This document shows positions 1-7,065 of a stretch of 39,272 nt of DNA, in pieces. Location: the NCBI GenBank assembly GCA_002255565.1, contig NCBE01000001.1, positions 1-39,272 of the forward strand, given 5' to 3'. Under the pieces are notes generated by a model. The model saw only the letters and a program-made list of their open reading frames with translations, did not search any database and was not told the DNA's origin. The stretch's first letter is position 1. Each line of letters begins with the position of its first letter. Made by a program: the position numbers and the translations under genes. This DNA comes from Actinobacteria bacterium 21-73-9 (GTDB lineage: Bacteria; Actinomycetota; Acidimicrobiia; Acidimicrobiales; RAAP-2).

Positions 1-120
1 CGGCTGTGGGACGACGGGGTCATCGACCCCGTCGAGACGCGCACTGTGCTCGGTCTCGCCCTGGCGGCGTGCGCCGGCGCGCCGATCGAGCCCACCGCCT
101 ACGGCGTCTTTCGGATGTGA
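1..120 (+). CDS. Acyl-CoA carboxylase carboxyltransferase (beta) subunit, C-terminal fragment
   Basis: The window opens inside this gene; only the last 39 residues and the TGA stop are present. The tail ([20 protein letters not shown], then ending AYGVFRM) matches the C-terminus of biotin-dependent acyl-CoA carboxylase carboxyltransferases, where this segment closes the second crotonase-like domain. Such subunits transfer carboxyl from carboxybiotin to an acyl-CoA (propionyl-, acetyl- or methylcrotonyl-CoA). The next gene, a biotin carboxylase/BCCP subunit, starts on the last base of this stop codon (TGATG), so the two are very likely one enzyme made by coupled translation. The C-terminal form resembles methylcrotonyl-CoA carboxylase-type beta subunits, but the substrate cannot be fixed from this fragment. 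Confidence 0.82.
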   Translation, partial: RLWDDGVIDPVETRTVLGLALAACAGAPIEPTAYGVFRM

Positions 121-2171
121 TGTTCCGCCGGGTCCTTATCGCCAACCGCGGCGAGGTCGCCGTGCGCATCGCCGCGACGCTGCGCGCGATGGGCGTCTCG
201 GTGGCCGCGCTCTACAGCGACGCCGACCGGGGGGCCCGCCACGTGCGCGACGCCGACGTCGCCGCCTCCCTCGGCCCGGCGCCGGCGGCCGAGAGCTACC
301 TCGACGTCGACGCCGTCCTCGACGCGGCCGAGCGCCTCGGGGCCGACGCCGTCCACCCCGGCTACGGCTTCCTCTCGGAGAACCCCGACTTCGCCGAGGC
401 CTGCCGGGGGCGCGGGATCGCCTTCATCGGGCCGAGCGCGTCCTCGATGCGCGCCATGGCCGACAAGGTCGAGGCCAAGCGGCGGGTGAGCGCCGCGGGG
501 GTCCCGACGCTTGCGGGCCGGTCCCTCGAGGACGACGCGGAGGCGTCGCTGCGCGCGGCCGCCGAGGCCGTCGGCTTCCCCCTGGTGATCAAGCCGTCGG
601 CCGGGGGCGGGGGCAAGGGGATGCACGTCGTCGACGACCTCGACGGGCTCGCGCGCACGGTCCCGGTGGCCGCCCGGGAGGCGAGAGCGGCCTTCGGCGA
701 CCCCCGGCTCTTCGTGGAGCGCTTCCTCGGGCGCACCCGCCACATCGAGGTGCAGGTGCTGGGCGACGCCTTCGGTCACCTCATCCACCTGGGCGAGCGC
801 GAGTGCACCCTGCAGCGCCGTCACCAAAAGGTGGTCGAGGAGTGCCCGACCACCGGCCTCGCGCCGGGGCTGCGCGAGGCCCTCTTGCGCTCGGCGCTCG
901 AGGCGGCCCGTGCCGTCGACTACGTGAGCCTCGGCACGGTCGAGTTCCTGGTGCCGGTCGGGAGCGAGGACGAGTACTACTTCATCGAGATGAACACGCG
1001 GCTCCAGGTCGAGCACCCCGTCACCGAGTGCGTCACGGGCCTCGACCTCGTGGAAGAGCAGGTCCGGGTGGCCGCCGGCGAGCCGTTGCGCCTGGGCCAG
1101 GCCGACGTGGTCCTGAGGGGTCACGCGATCGAGGCCCGCCTCTACGCCGAGGACCCCGGGCACGCCTTCCTCCCGACCTCGGGCCGGGTGACCCACGTGC
1201 ACGTGCCCGAGCGCGCCGGGGTGCGCGTCGACTCGTGGATCGAGCGCGGCGCGCAGGTCTCGACCCACTACGACCCGCTCCTCGCCAAGGTCATCGCCCA
1301 CGGCGCCGACCGCGCCGAGGCGCTCGGGCGGCTCGAGGGGGCGCTTCGCGCCACCCGCGTGGCGGGCCTCTCGACGAACCTCGCCTACCTGGGCCGCCTG
1401 CTCGCCCGACCCGAGGTCGTCGAGGGACGGCTCGACACGGGCCTGCTCGACCGGGTGACCGACGAGGTCGCGCGCGAGGCCCTCGAGGGTGTCGACCGGC
1501 CCCTCGCGGCCGTCGCCTACGCCCTGGCGAGCGTCGCGCGCGCCGCGACGTCCGGCGGGGACCCGGTGTGGACGGCCCGGGGCGCCTGGCGGCCCGGCGG
1601 CGTCGCCGAGGCCGTCGTGCGCGTCGTGGTGGGGGGGACCGGCGAGCTCGTCGTCACCGTGCGCGGCACCCCCGAGAGCGCGGAGGTGTCGGTGCGCGCG
1701 CCCGACGACGCCCGCCCGCTCCTCGGTCCGGTGCGGGTGCGCGCTCGAGGTGAGGACGCCGGCGACGGGGCGACCGGGCACCTCCTCGAGGTCGACGGCG
1801 TCGTGCACCACGTCGTCACGGTCGAGGCCCCCGGGGCGACCGAGGTGTGGCTCGACGGCGAGGTCACCGCGGTGTCTCGCGCCCCGACGGGCGCCGCGAG
1901 ACCGGCCGGGGGCGCGGGCGACCCCGGGCGCGCCGCGGACCTCGTGAGCCCGCTGCCCGGGACGGTGACCCGCGTCCGGTGCGCGCCGGGCGACGCGGTG
2001 TCCGGCGGCGACGTCCTTCTCGTCGTCGAGGCGATGAAGATGGAGCACGCGGTCGTGGCGCCGCGCGACGCCCGGGTGACGGCCGTGCTCGTCGCGCCGG
2101 GCGAGCAGGTGGCCGCGGGCCAGCGCGTGGTCGAGCTCGGGCCGCCCGAGGGGGGTGAGCCCGCGCCCTAG
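120..2171 (+). CDS. Acetyl/propionyl (or methylcrotonyl)-CoA carboxylase alpha subunit: biotin carboxylase + BCCP
   Basis: The protein has 683 residues, as expected for a fused biotin carboxylase/biotin carboxyl carrier subunit. The N-terminus ([17 protein letters not shown]) is the classic biotin carboxylase start. An ATP-grasp glycine loop (PSAGGGGKGMHVV) lies near residue 160, and the biotin carboxylase signature EMNTRLQVEHPVTE near residue 300. The C-terminal biotinyl domain has VEAMKMEH, with K640 as the biotin attachment lysine. It carboxylates biotin using ATP and bicarbonate and works with the beta subunit just upstream. The ATG at 120 overlaps the upstream stop by one base; an upstream GTG in frame is possible but would add non-homologous residues. 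Its stop shares a CTAG with the stop of the convergent GGDEF gene. Confidence 0.93.
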   Translation: MFRRVLIANRGEVAVRIAATLRAMGVSVAALYSDADRGARHVRDADVAASLGPAPAAESYLDVDAVLDAAERLGADAVHPGYGFLSENPDFAEACRGRGIAFIGPSASSMRAMADKVEAKRRVSAAGVPTLAGRSLEDDAEASLRAAAEAVGFPLVIKPSAGGGGKGMHVVDDLDGLARTVPVAAREARAAFGDPRLFVERFLGRTRHIEVQVLGDAFGHLIHLGERECTLQRRHQKVVEECPTTGLAPGLREALLRSALEAARAVDYVSLGTVEFLVPVGSEDEYYFIEMNTRLQVEHPVTECVTGLDLVEEQVRVAAGEPLRLGQADVVLRGHAIEARLYAEDPGHAFLPTSGRVTHVHVPERAGVRVDSWIERGAQVSTHYDPLLAKVIAHGADRAEALGRLEGALRATRVAGLSTNLAYLGRLLARPEVVEGRLDTGLLDRVTDEVAREALEGVDRPLAAVAYALASVARAATSGGDPVWTARGAWRPGGVAEAVVRVVVGGTGELVVTVRGTPESAEVSVRAPDDARPLLGPVRVRARGEDAGDGATGHLLEVDGVVHHVVTVEAPGATEVWLDGEVTAVSRAPTGAARPAGGAGDPGRAADLVSPLPGTVTRVRCAPGDAVSGGDVLLVVEAMKMEHAVVAPRDARVTAVLVAPGEQVAAGQRVVELGPPEGGEPAP

Positions 2172-3130
2172 GGGGCCCGGCGCGCCTTGCGCACCGCCTT
2201 CGCCTCGAACATCGCGGCGTCGGCCCGGCGAAACAGGTCCTCCGCGCTCTCGGCGCCGTCCCAGGTCGCCGTGCCCACCGAGGCGGTCGCCCCGTCGGCC
2301 GTCACGGCGCCGAGGCGCTCCACGAGCTGGCGGACCTGGTCGGCGTCGGCGTCGAGGACGATCGCGGCGAACTCGTCGCCGCCCAGGCGGGCGAGGAAGT
2401 CGGTGGCGCGCCGCAGGCAGGCCCGCCACCCCTCGACGAGGCGCACGAGGGTCCGGTCGCCGGCCAGGTGGCCCCGGTGGTCGTTCACGCCCTTGAAGTC
2501 GTCGACGTCGAGGGCGATGACCGACAGCGGCACCCGCGAGCGGCGGGCCCGCTCGATCTCCTCGGCCAGGCGCTCGTCGAAGACCCGCCGGTTGGCGACC
2601 CCGGTCAGGGAGTCCTGGCGCGCGGTGGTGCGCAGCACGTTCACGAGCGTCGAGGTGAGCCCCGCGAAGGTCGCGCACGTTCCCACGACGGCGAGCCAGG
2701 ACGCGTAGGGCCGGTCCACGGCCGGGCCGTTGGCGAGCACCAGCGCGTAGGCGCCGGCCACCAGGACGATCTGGAGAACGGTCTGGCGCCGGGTGAAGTA
2801 GAGCGACGAGTACAGCGCGATCCACACGTAGAAGATCGCGAAGGCGTTGTAGCCGTAGGGGGCGACCGCGAGGACCACGCTCACGAGGCCGGTCGCGAGC
2901 GCCGCGTCGACCTGGAGCGTCCAGGCGGGCTGGCGCTCGCCGACGAGGCGCCGCACGAGCGTCGCGGTCAGGGCGATCGCCATCACCACGAGGGTCGTCA
3001 CGACGGCGTCGCGGGGCCAGTGGCTGGTGAGGAGCATCACCGCCGCCCCGGCCACGCCGCCCAGCCAGAAGAAGGTGGCGGCGGCCGCCGGGTCGAAGAG
3101 CAGCTCGCGCAGCGGACGGCGCAAGAACAT
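2168..3130 (-). CDS. Membrane-anchored diguanylate cyclase (GGDEF)
   Basis: A 320-residue protein. The first ~170 residues hold about five to six hydrophobic helices (for example around 16-36, 43-60, 76-110, 117-134 and 143-166) and look like a membrane sensor module of no recognised family. Residues ~172-312 form a GGDEF domain with the conserved start DSLTGVANRR, the metal-binding ALDVDDFKGVNDHRGH and an intact active-site GGDEF at 250-254. The RATD at 241-244, five residues before GGDEF, fits the allosteric c-di-GMP inhibition site (RxxD), so the enzyme is probably active and product-inhibited. The start at 3130 has GGGAG upstream at good spacing; longer in-frame starts give unlikely N-termini. 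It makes c-di-GMP from two GTP. No EAL or other partner lies nearby. Confidence 0.88.
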   Translation of the reverse strand: MFLRRPLRELLFDPAAAATFFWLGGVAGAAVMLLTSHWPRDAVVTTLVVMAIALTATLVRRLVGERQPAWTLQVDAALATGLVSVVLAVAPYGYNAFAIFYVWIALYSSLYFTRRQTVLQIVLVAGAYALVLANGPAVDRPYASWLAVVGTCATFAGLTSTLVNVLRTTARQDSLTGVANRRVFDERLAEEIERARRSRVPLSVIALDVDDFKGVNDHRGHLAGDRTLVRLVEGWRACLRRATDFLARLGGDEFAAIVLDADADQVRQLVERLGAVTADGATASVGTATWDGAESAEDLFRRADAAMFEAKAVRKARRAP

Positions 3131-3299
3131 GCTGATCACTCCCTTCGAACGTGCCCGGTCGACCACCGAGGGGACATTCCGGCGCCGCGCCCGACCCGGA
3201 TGACCCTCGGAGAGCGCTGGGACCAGTGTAGGGAACGCTGCGACGGGACCCGGGGAGAGTCGCTTGACGGGACCGCCCCGGTCGGCGAGGCTCGGAGCC

Positions 3300-3866
3300 G
3301 TGGACGAGGAGCGCGTGCCGGCGAGGCGAATGGGACCCGACGGGATGTTCGCCGCCCCCGAGGACGACCCGCGCGAGGGGCGTCCCGGGCGCGGGGAGCG
3401 CGACACCCTCGAGGGCTACCTGCGCGCGTACCGCCAGACCCTCGAGCTCAAGTGCGCCGGCCTCGACCCCGAGGGGCTGGCCGCGCGCTCCGTCGCGCCC
3501 TCGACGCTGTCACTGCTCGGCCTCGTGCGTCACTCGGCCAACGTCGAGTGCCACTGGTTCCGCCGGGTGATCGAGGGGCGCGACGTCGTCGACCCCTTCG
3601 CGAGCGATGTGGACCCCGACGCCGACTTCAACGGCGCGCTCGCCAACCCCGGCTGTGTCGCCGAGGCCTTTGGTGCCTGGCACGCCGAGATCGATCACGC
3701 CGAGGGGGTCCTCGCGGGGATCGAGAACCTCGGCCGGCGCGTCCCCTGGCGCGGCGAGGAACTCGAGGTGCGCGACATCGTCGTGCACCTCATCGAGGAG
3801 TACGCCCGCCACTGCGGCCACGCCGACCTGCTGCGCGAGCGGGTCGACGGCCGGGCCGGCCAGTAG
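3300..3866 (+). CDS. DinB-like (DUF664) protein
   Basis: The protein has about 188 residues and matches the DUF664 branch of the DinB/YfiT four-helix superfamily, seen mostly in actinobacteria. Recognisable parts are the opening helix (RDTLEGYLRAYRQTLELKC), the segment SLLGLVRHSANVECHWFRRV and the closing LIEEYARHCGHADLLRERVDG. Conserved histidines in the last two segments would supply the metal site of the superfamily. Relatives include thiol-dependent transferases, but most DUF664 proteins have no known role and none is claimed. The start is uncertain: GTG 3300 has GGCGAGG nine bases upstream, while ATG 3330 gives a 178-residue form. It is divergent from the GGDEF gene. Confidence 0.8.
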   Translation: MDEERVPARRMGPDGMFAAPEDDPREGRPGRGERDTLEGYLRAYRQTLELKCAGLDPEGLAARSVAPSTLSLLGLVRHSANVECHWFRRVIEGRDVVDPFASDVDPDADFNGALANPGCVAEAFGAWHAEIDHAEGVLAGIENLGRRVPWRGEELEVRDIVVHLIEEYARHCGHADLLRERVDGRAGQ

Positions 3867-3929
3867 GCCGCCGGCGCCGCGCCGGCCGATCGCGATCCTC
3901 CGCCGTCGGTCGCGGGCGGAACCAACGGG

Positions 3930-4703
3930 TCAGGCTCGGTCCCACCACACCGTCGCGAGCGAGCGCGTCGTCGGGGCGGGGTGCTCGGCGAGGAACCGGC
4001 GCACCTCGTCGTCGCGCGAGGCCGGCAGGCAGAGCCGGACGCGCGTGAAGGTGACGGCCTGGTCGGGGTCGACCTCACGGGTCGAGGTCGACTCGAAGGT
4101 CTCGAGGTGGGCGTCGATGCCCACCTCGTGGAGGACCGCCACGAGGTGGGCCGGCGTCGGGCCATCGGGCCGCTCGAGGCCCCAGAAGTGGCGCCACGCG
4201 TCGTTCATCGGGGCGAGGGGGTGACGGGTCGGCATCTCGATGACGACCCGAGAGCGCGCGTGCTCGTCGAGGGCCTTGAGGAAGGGCCCGACGTCGCCGA
4301 CGTTGTAGACGACGTGGTGGCAGGTCACGACGTCGGCGACCGGGGCCCGGTCGGCGACGTCGGGCCAGTCGCCCTCGAGAGTGTCGGACTCGATCCCCCG
4401 AGCGCGCGCGTTCTCGAGGAACATCTCGAGCATCGCCGCCTGGTGGTCGACGCCGGTCACCCGTCGCGCGGGCGGGACGAGGGCCATGGCGGCCACGCCG
4501 CCGCCGCAGCCCACGTCCAGCACGCTGGCCTCGTCGCCGAGCGCCTCGCGCGCCCGGGCGTGGCTCGGGCTGTCGGCGATGCGCTCGGGCACGCCGAAGA
4601 GCGCCGGCGGATGGATCCACGGGCTTTCGGGTGCCTGGGCCAGGATCCCCTCGGGGATCGCCCAGGCGGCGAGGGCCGCTCGCCAGTCGTCGGCGGCCGA
4701 CAT
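3930..4703 (-). CDS. Class I SAM-dependent methyltransferase
   Basis: 257 residues. Motif I is VLDVGCGGGVAA at 61-72, followed by an acidic strand end (VTGVDHQ, D86) and then DVVTCHHVVYNV, the post-III region of a Rossmann-type methyltransferase. The substrate is not apparent. It is the last gene of the minus-strand run that begins with sqr and starts 4 bases after the stop of the 55-aa Cys-rich gene, so it is probably co-transcribed with the sulfide/persulfide genes. Members of this broad fold methylate small molecules, proteins or nucleic acids. Methylation of a thiol or sulfide would fit the neighbourhood but is only an inference. Confidence 0.85.
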   Translation of the reverse strand: MSAADDWRAALAAWAIPEGILAQAPESPWIHPPALFGVPERIADSPSHARAREALGDEASVLDVGCGGGVAAMALVPPARRVTGVDHQAAMLEMFLENARARGIESDTLEGDWPDVADRAPVADVVTCHHVVYNVGDVGPFLKALDEHARSRVVIEMPTRHPLAPMNDAWRHFWGLERPDGPTPAHLVAVLHEVGIDAHLETFESTSTREVDPDQAVTFTRVRLCLPASRDDEVRRFLAEHPAPTTRSLATVWWDRA

Positions 4704-4706
4704 CGG

Positions 4707-4874
4707 CTAGTTGCCCAACAGGCGCGAGAAGAAGCCGCCGCGCGAGCTCGACCCGCTGTCGTCGCAGGTGCAGCGCTCGGCCTTGGGCACGCCCGCCAGG
4801 GCCTGCTCGATGTGGTTACCGCAGCCCGACCAGGTCGGGCGTCCGCACGAGCGGCAGGTGGTCCGGTGGCACAT
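4707..4874 (-). CDS. Small Cys-rich protein, 55 aa
   Basis: A 55-residue gene starting MCHRTTCRSCGRPTWSGCGN and ending SRLLGN, with a strong Shine-Dalgarno AAAGGAG seven bases before the ATG. Six cysteines (2, 7, 10, 18, 35 and 37) make CxxC and CxC arrangements that could bind zinc or another soft metal. The pattern C-G-x-H-I/V-E-Q-x-L-x-G-V-P recalls short, widely conserved actinobacterial hypothetical proteins of unknown function. It sits between the CoA-disulfide reductase/rhodanese gene and the methyltransferase, behind a strong GC hairpin. The excellent ribosome site and the Cys pattern argue that it is real. A thiol- or metal-handling role is only inferred from its neighbours. Confidence 0.82.
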   Translation of the reverse strand: MCHRTTCRSCGRPTWSGCGNHIEQALAGVPKAERCTCDDSGSSSRGGFFSRLLGN

Positions 4875-4891
4875 GGGTTTTCTCCTTTGGA

Positions 4892-4917
4892 GGTGGTTGG
4901 TGGTTGGTGGTTGGTGG
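4892..4917. repeat. 7-bp tandem repeat (GGTGGTT), G-rich on plus strand
   Basis: Three full copies of GGTGGTT plus a final GGTGG lie directly upstream of the 55-aa gene's ribosome site. On the plus strand, which is the template for the minus-strand operon, the regular GG pairs could form a two-layer G-quadruplex. The transcript carries the C-rich complement and should be unstructured there. Confidence 0.85.
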
Positions 4918-4928
4918 ATGACTCGGTC

Positions 4929-4952
4929 GCCGCCGCGCCGCGGCGCGGCGGC
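4929..4952 (-). terminator. Perfect 24-bp GC palindrome after the CoA-disulfide reductase gene
   Basis: A perfect inverted repeat (11-base arm GCCGCCGCGCC, centre GC, matching arm) begins 6 bases after the TGA of the reductase/rhodanese gene. The RNA would fold into a very stable all-GC hairpin. No U-run follows, so it is not a canonical intrinsic terminator. It may partly stop transcription, or protect the 3' end of the upstream part of the operon and lower expression of the two downstream genes. Confidence 0.5.
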
Positions 4953-4958
4953 CGTGGC

Positions 4959-6596
4959 TCAGGCGAACTCCAGGGAGCGCGCCACCGGCGATCGGCTCCA
5001 GGTCTCGAAGCCGCCGTCGAGGTTGCGCGCGTCGACCCCGAGGGCGCGCAAGATGCGCACCGCGGTCCAGCCGCGCACACCGACCTGGCAGATAACGAGC
5101 ACCTCGGCCGCGTCGATCTCGCCGACGCGCTCGCGCAGCTCGTCGACCGGGATGTTCAGCGAGCCGGGGATGTGGCCGTGGGTGAACTCGCGGGCGGTGC
5201 GCACGTCGAGCAGGAGCGTGCCCTCGGACTGGAGGTCGGCGACCTCGTCCCACTGGGACGTCGACCCGAGGCCCGAGAGCACGTTCTCGGCGACGTAGCC
5301 GAGCATGTTGACGGGGTCCTTCGCCGAGCTGAAGGGCGGGGCGTAGGCGAGCTCGAGGTCGGCGAGCTCCTCGGCGCGCAGCCCGGCCCGTAGGGCCGTG
5401 GCGATGACGTCGATGCGCTTGTCCACCCCGTCGCGGCCGACCCCCTGGGCGCCCAGGATGGCGCCGTCGGTCGGGTCGATCACCAGCTTGAGCGCCATCC
5501 CCTTGGCGCCGGGGTAGTAGCCGGCGTGCGAGCTCGGGTGGGTGTGGATGGCCTGGGCCGGCCGGCCGGCCGCCCGCAGGCGCTTCTCGCTCCACCCGGT
5601 CACCGCGACCGTGAGGCCGAAGACCTTGACGATCGCCGTCCCGATGGCGGGGCGCGGCCGGACGGGTCGCCCCGCGATGTGGTCGGCGGCGACCCGACCC
5701 TGGCGGTTGGCGATGTTGGCGAGGGGAACCAGCGTCGCCGAACCGTCGAGCGCGTCGGACTTCTCGGCGGCGTCACCGACCGCGTAGACGGCGGGGTCGC
5801 TCGTGCGCTGGTACTCGTCGACGGCGATGCCGCCCCTGGGGCCGAGCGTGAGCCCGGCGGCGCGGGCCAGGCGGACCTCGGGGCGCACGCCGATCGCGAC
5901 GACCACGAGGTCGGCGCCGAGGCGCTCCCCGTTGGCCAGGGTGACCGTGTGCGCGTCGAGGGCCTCGACCCCGGTGCCCAGATAGACCGCGACGCCGTGG
6001 AGCACGAGCTCGTCGAGCACGTGCTCGGCCATCTCGGGGTCGAGGGGGGCGAGGACCTGCTCGGTCGCCTCGACGACCGTGGTGTCGATGCCGCGCCGGT
6101 GGAGGTTCTCGGCCACCTCAAGGCCGACGAACCCGCCTCCCACCACGACGGCCGTGCGGGCGTCCTCCGCCGCGTCGCGCAGACGCTCGACGTCCTCGAC
6201 GGTGCGCAGCACCAGCGCGCGCTCGACGCCGGGGATCGGGGGCACGACGGCCTGGGCGCCCGGGCTCAGCACCAGGACGTCGTAGTCGAGCTCGTAGGTC
6301 GTGTCGTGGTCGAGGTCGCGCACGCTGACCCGCTTGCGGGCGGTGTTGAGGCCCGTCGCCTCGTGACGCACCCGTACGTCGAGGCGGAAGCGCTGGTACA
6401 AGGAGTCGGGAGTCTGCAAGAGGAGGTCGTCCTCGTCCTTGATGACCCCGCCGACGTAGTAGGGCAGACCGCAGTTGGCGTAGGAGACGTGGCCGCTCTT
6501 CTCGAGCACGACGATCTCGGCGTCGTCGAGGAGGCGGCGAAGGCGGGCCGCGGCGGACATGCCGCCGGCCACGCCACCGATGATGACCGCGCGCAC
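4959..6596 (-). CDS. CoA-disulfide/persulfide reductase with C-terminal rhodanese domain
   Basis: The protein has 545 residues. The N-terminus has the FAD-binding GGVAGGMSAAARLR, then SYANCGLPYY with C42, the single redox cysteine typical of CoA-disulfide reductases. A second Rossmann motif (VVVGGGFVGLEVAENL) near 155 binds NAD(P)H, and YAVGDAAE near 275 is the second FAD motif. The dimerisation domain runs to about 440. Residues ~455-540 form a rhodanese domain with the loop CQVGVRG, C503 being the sulfur-carrying cysteine. Fusions of this kind (CoADR-Rhd, Npsr type) reduce CoA or protein persulfides and polysulfides with NAD(P)H, releasing sulfide. Its place after sqr and a CstR-like regulator fits that role well. 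The GTG start follows the regulator stop by 5 bases, without an obvious ribosome site, suggesting coupled translation. Confidence 0.92.
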   Translation of the reverse strand: MRAVIIGGVAGGMSAAARLRRLLDDAEIVVLEKSGHVSYANCGLPYYVGGVIKDEDDLLLQTPDSLYQRFRLDVRVRHEATGLNTARKRVSVRDLDHDTTYELDYDVLVLSPGAQAVVPPIPGVERALVLRTVEDVERLRDAAEDARTAVVVGGGFVGLEVAENLHRRGIDTTVVEATEQVLAPLDPEMAEHVLDELVLHGVAVYLGTGVEALDAHTVTLANGERLGADLVVVAIGVRPEVRLARAAGLTLGPRGGIAVDEYQRTSDPAVYAVGDAAEKSDALDGSATLVPLANIANRQGRVAADHIAGRPVRPRPAIGTAIVKVFGLTVAVTGWSEKRLRAAGRPAQAIHTHPSSHAGYYPGAKGMALKLVIDPTDGAILGAQGVGRDGVDKRIDVIATALRAGLRAEELADLELAYAPPFSSAKDPVNMLGYVAENVLSGLGSTSQWDEVADLQSEGTLLLDVRTAREFTHGHIPGSLNIPVDELRERVGEIDAAEVLVICQVGVRGWTAVRILRALGVDARNLDGGFETWSRSPVARSLEFA

Positions 6597-6601
6597 CGGT
6601 A

Positions 6602-6916
6602 TCAGGCCAGGCTCAAGAAGAGCTTCTGGAGGCGGTCAGCGAGCGCCGAGGACTCGGCGGTGCTCTCCGCGAGGCACTCGCGCATGCTCGAGGTGAGCAT
6701 GGTGAAGGCCGCGGTGTTCACGGCCTTGGAGACGGCCGCGATCTGGGTGACGATCTCCTCGCAGTTGCGCCCCTCTTCGATCATGCGCACCACGGCGCCG
6801 ATCTGGCCCTGGGCGCGCTTGAGCCGCGTGGCGATGGCGCGCGCCTGGTCCGCGTCGCGCAGCGGGCCGGGTCCTTGGAGCGTCTCGAGCGAGGCGCTCT
6901 CCTTGCGTTCGGTCAT
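6602..6916 (-). CDS. CsoR/FrmR-family repressor, CstR-like persulfide sensor
   Basis: A 104-residue all-helical DUF156 protein. The core (ATRLKRAQGQIGAVVRMIEEG) aligns with CsoR, RcnR, FrmR and CstR. C52 (RNCEE) and C81 (MRECLAE) are 29 residues apart, as are C31 and C60 of Staphylococcus CstR. The copper-binding His of CsoR, four residues before the second Cys, is Ser here. Both facts point to a persulfide sensor rather than a copper sensor. In known CstR, reactive sulfur species crosslink the two cysteines and release DNA, turning on sulfide-detoxification genes. The ATG overlaps the stop of the 48-aa gene (TGATG). A matching inverted repeat lies at the sqr promoter, so this gene probably represses its own operon. 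Confidence 0.9.
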   Translation of the reverse strand: MTERKESASLETLQGPGPLRDADQARAIATRLKRAQGQIGAVVRMIEEGRNCEEIVTQIAAVSKAVNTAAFTMLTSSMRECLAESTAESSALADRLQKLFLSLA

Positions 6917-7062
6917 CAGTGGCTCCCTTTCGTGACCATGCGGATCATCCGGAGGTTCGTGGCGACGAAGCGCCACGTCTGGTAGGCGAGGTTCTGGCGG
7001 CGGCGCAGCGTGCGCGGGGTGGGCAGCGGTGCTCGGGCGATCGTGTCGTGGGTGGTGTCCAT
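6916..7062 (-). CDS. Small basic protein, 48 aa, between sqr and cstR-like gene
   Basis: A 48-residue gene, MDTTHDTIARAPLPTPRTLR at the start and RMIRMVTKGSH at the end. It begins 3 bases after the sqr stop, has GGAG eight bases upstream of its ATG, and its TGA overlaps the regulator's ATG by one base. Both facts argue that it is translated. The first third is Pro/Arg-rich; the rest (RQNLAYQTWRFVATNLRMIRM) is a basic amphipathic helix that could lie on the membrane or bind SQR. I recall similar short proteins beside SQR in other actinobacteria but cannot verify this, and no function is known to me. Confidence 0.75.
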   Translation of the reverse strand: MDTTHDTIARAPLPTPRTLRRRQNLAYQTWRFVATNLRMIRMVTKGSH

Positions 7063-7065
7063 TGA

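Noticed and set aside
99..2825. Very long minus-strand open frame opposite the carboxylase gene and into the GGDEF gene
   Set aside because: Composition is Arg/Gly/Ala/Pro noise typical of a shadow frame in high-GC DNA; the plus-strand carboxylase has clear domains throughout.
4892..4917. CRISPR or satellite array
   Set aside because: The 7-bp units are contiguous without spacers, and there are only 3-4 copies.
6602..6916. Copper-sensing CsoR
   Set aside because: The His four residues before the second Cys, needed for Cu(I) binding, is Ser, and no copper transporter or chaperone gene is nearby.
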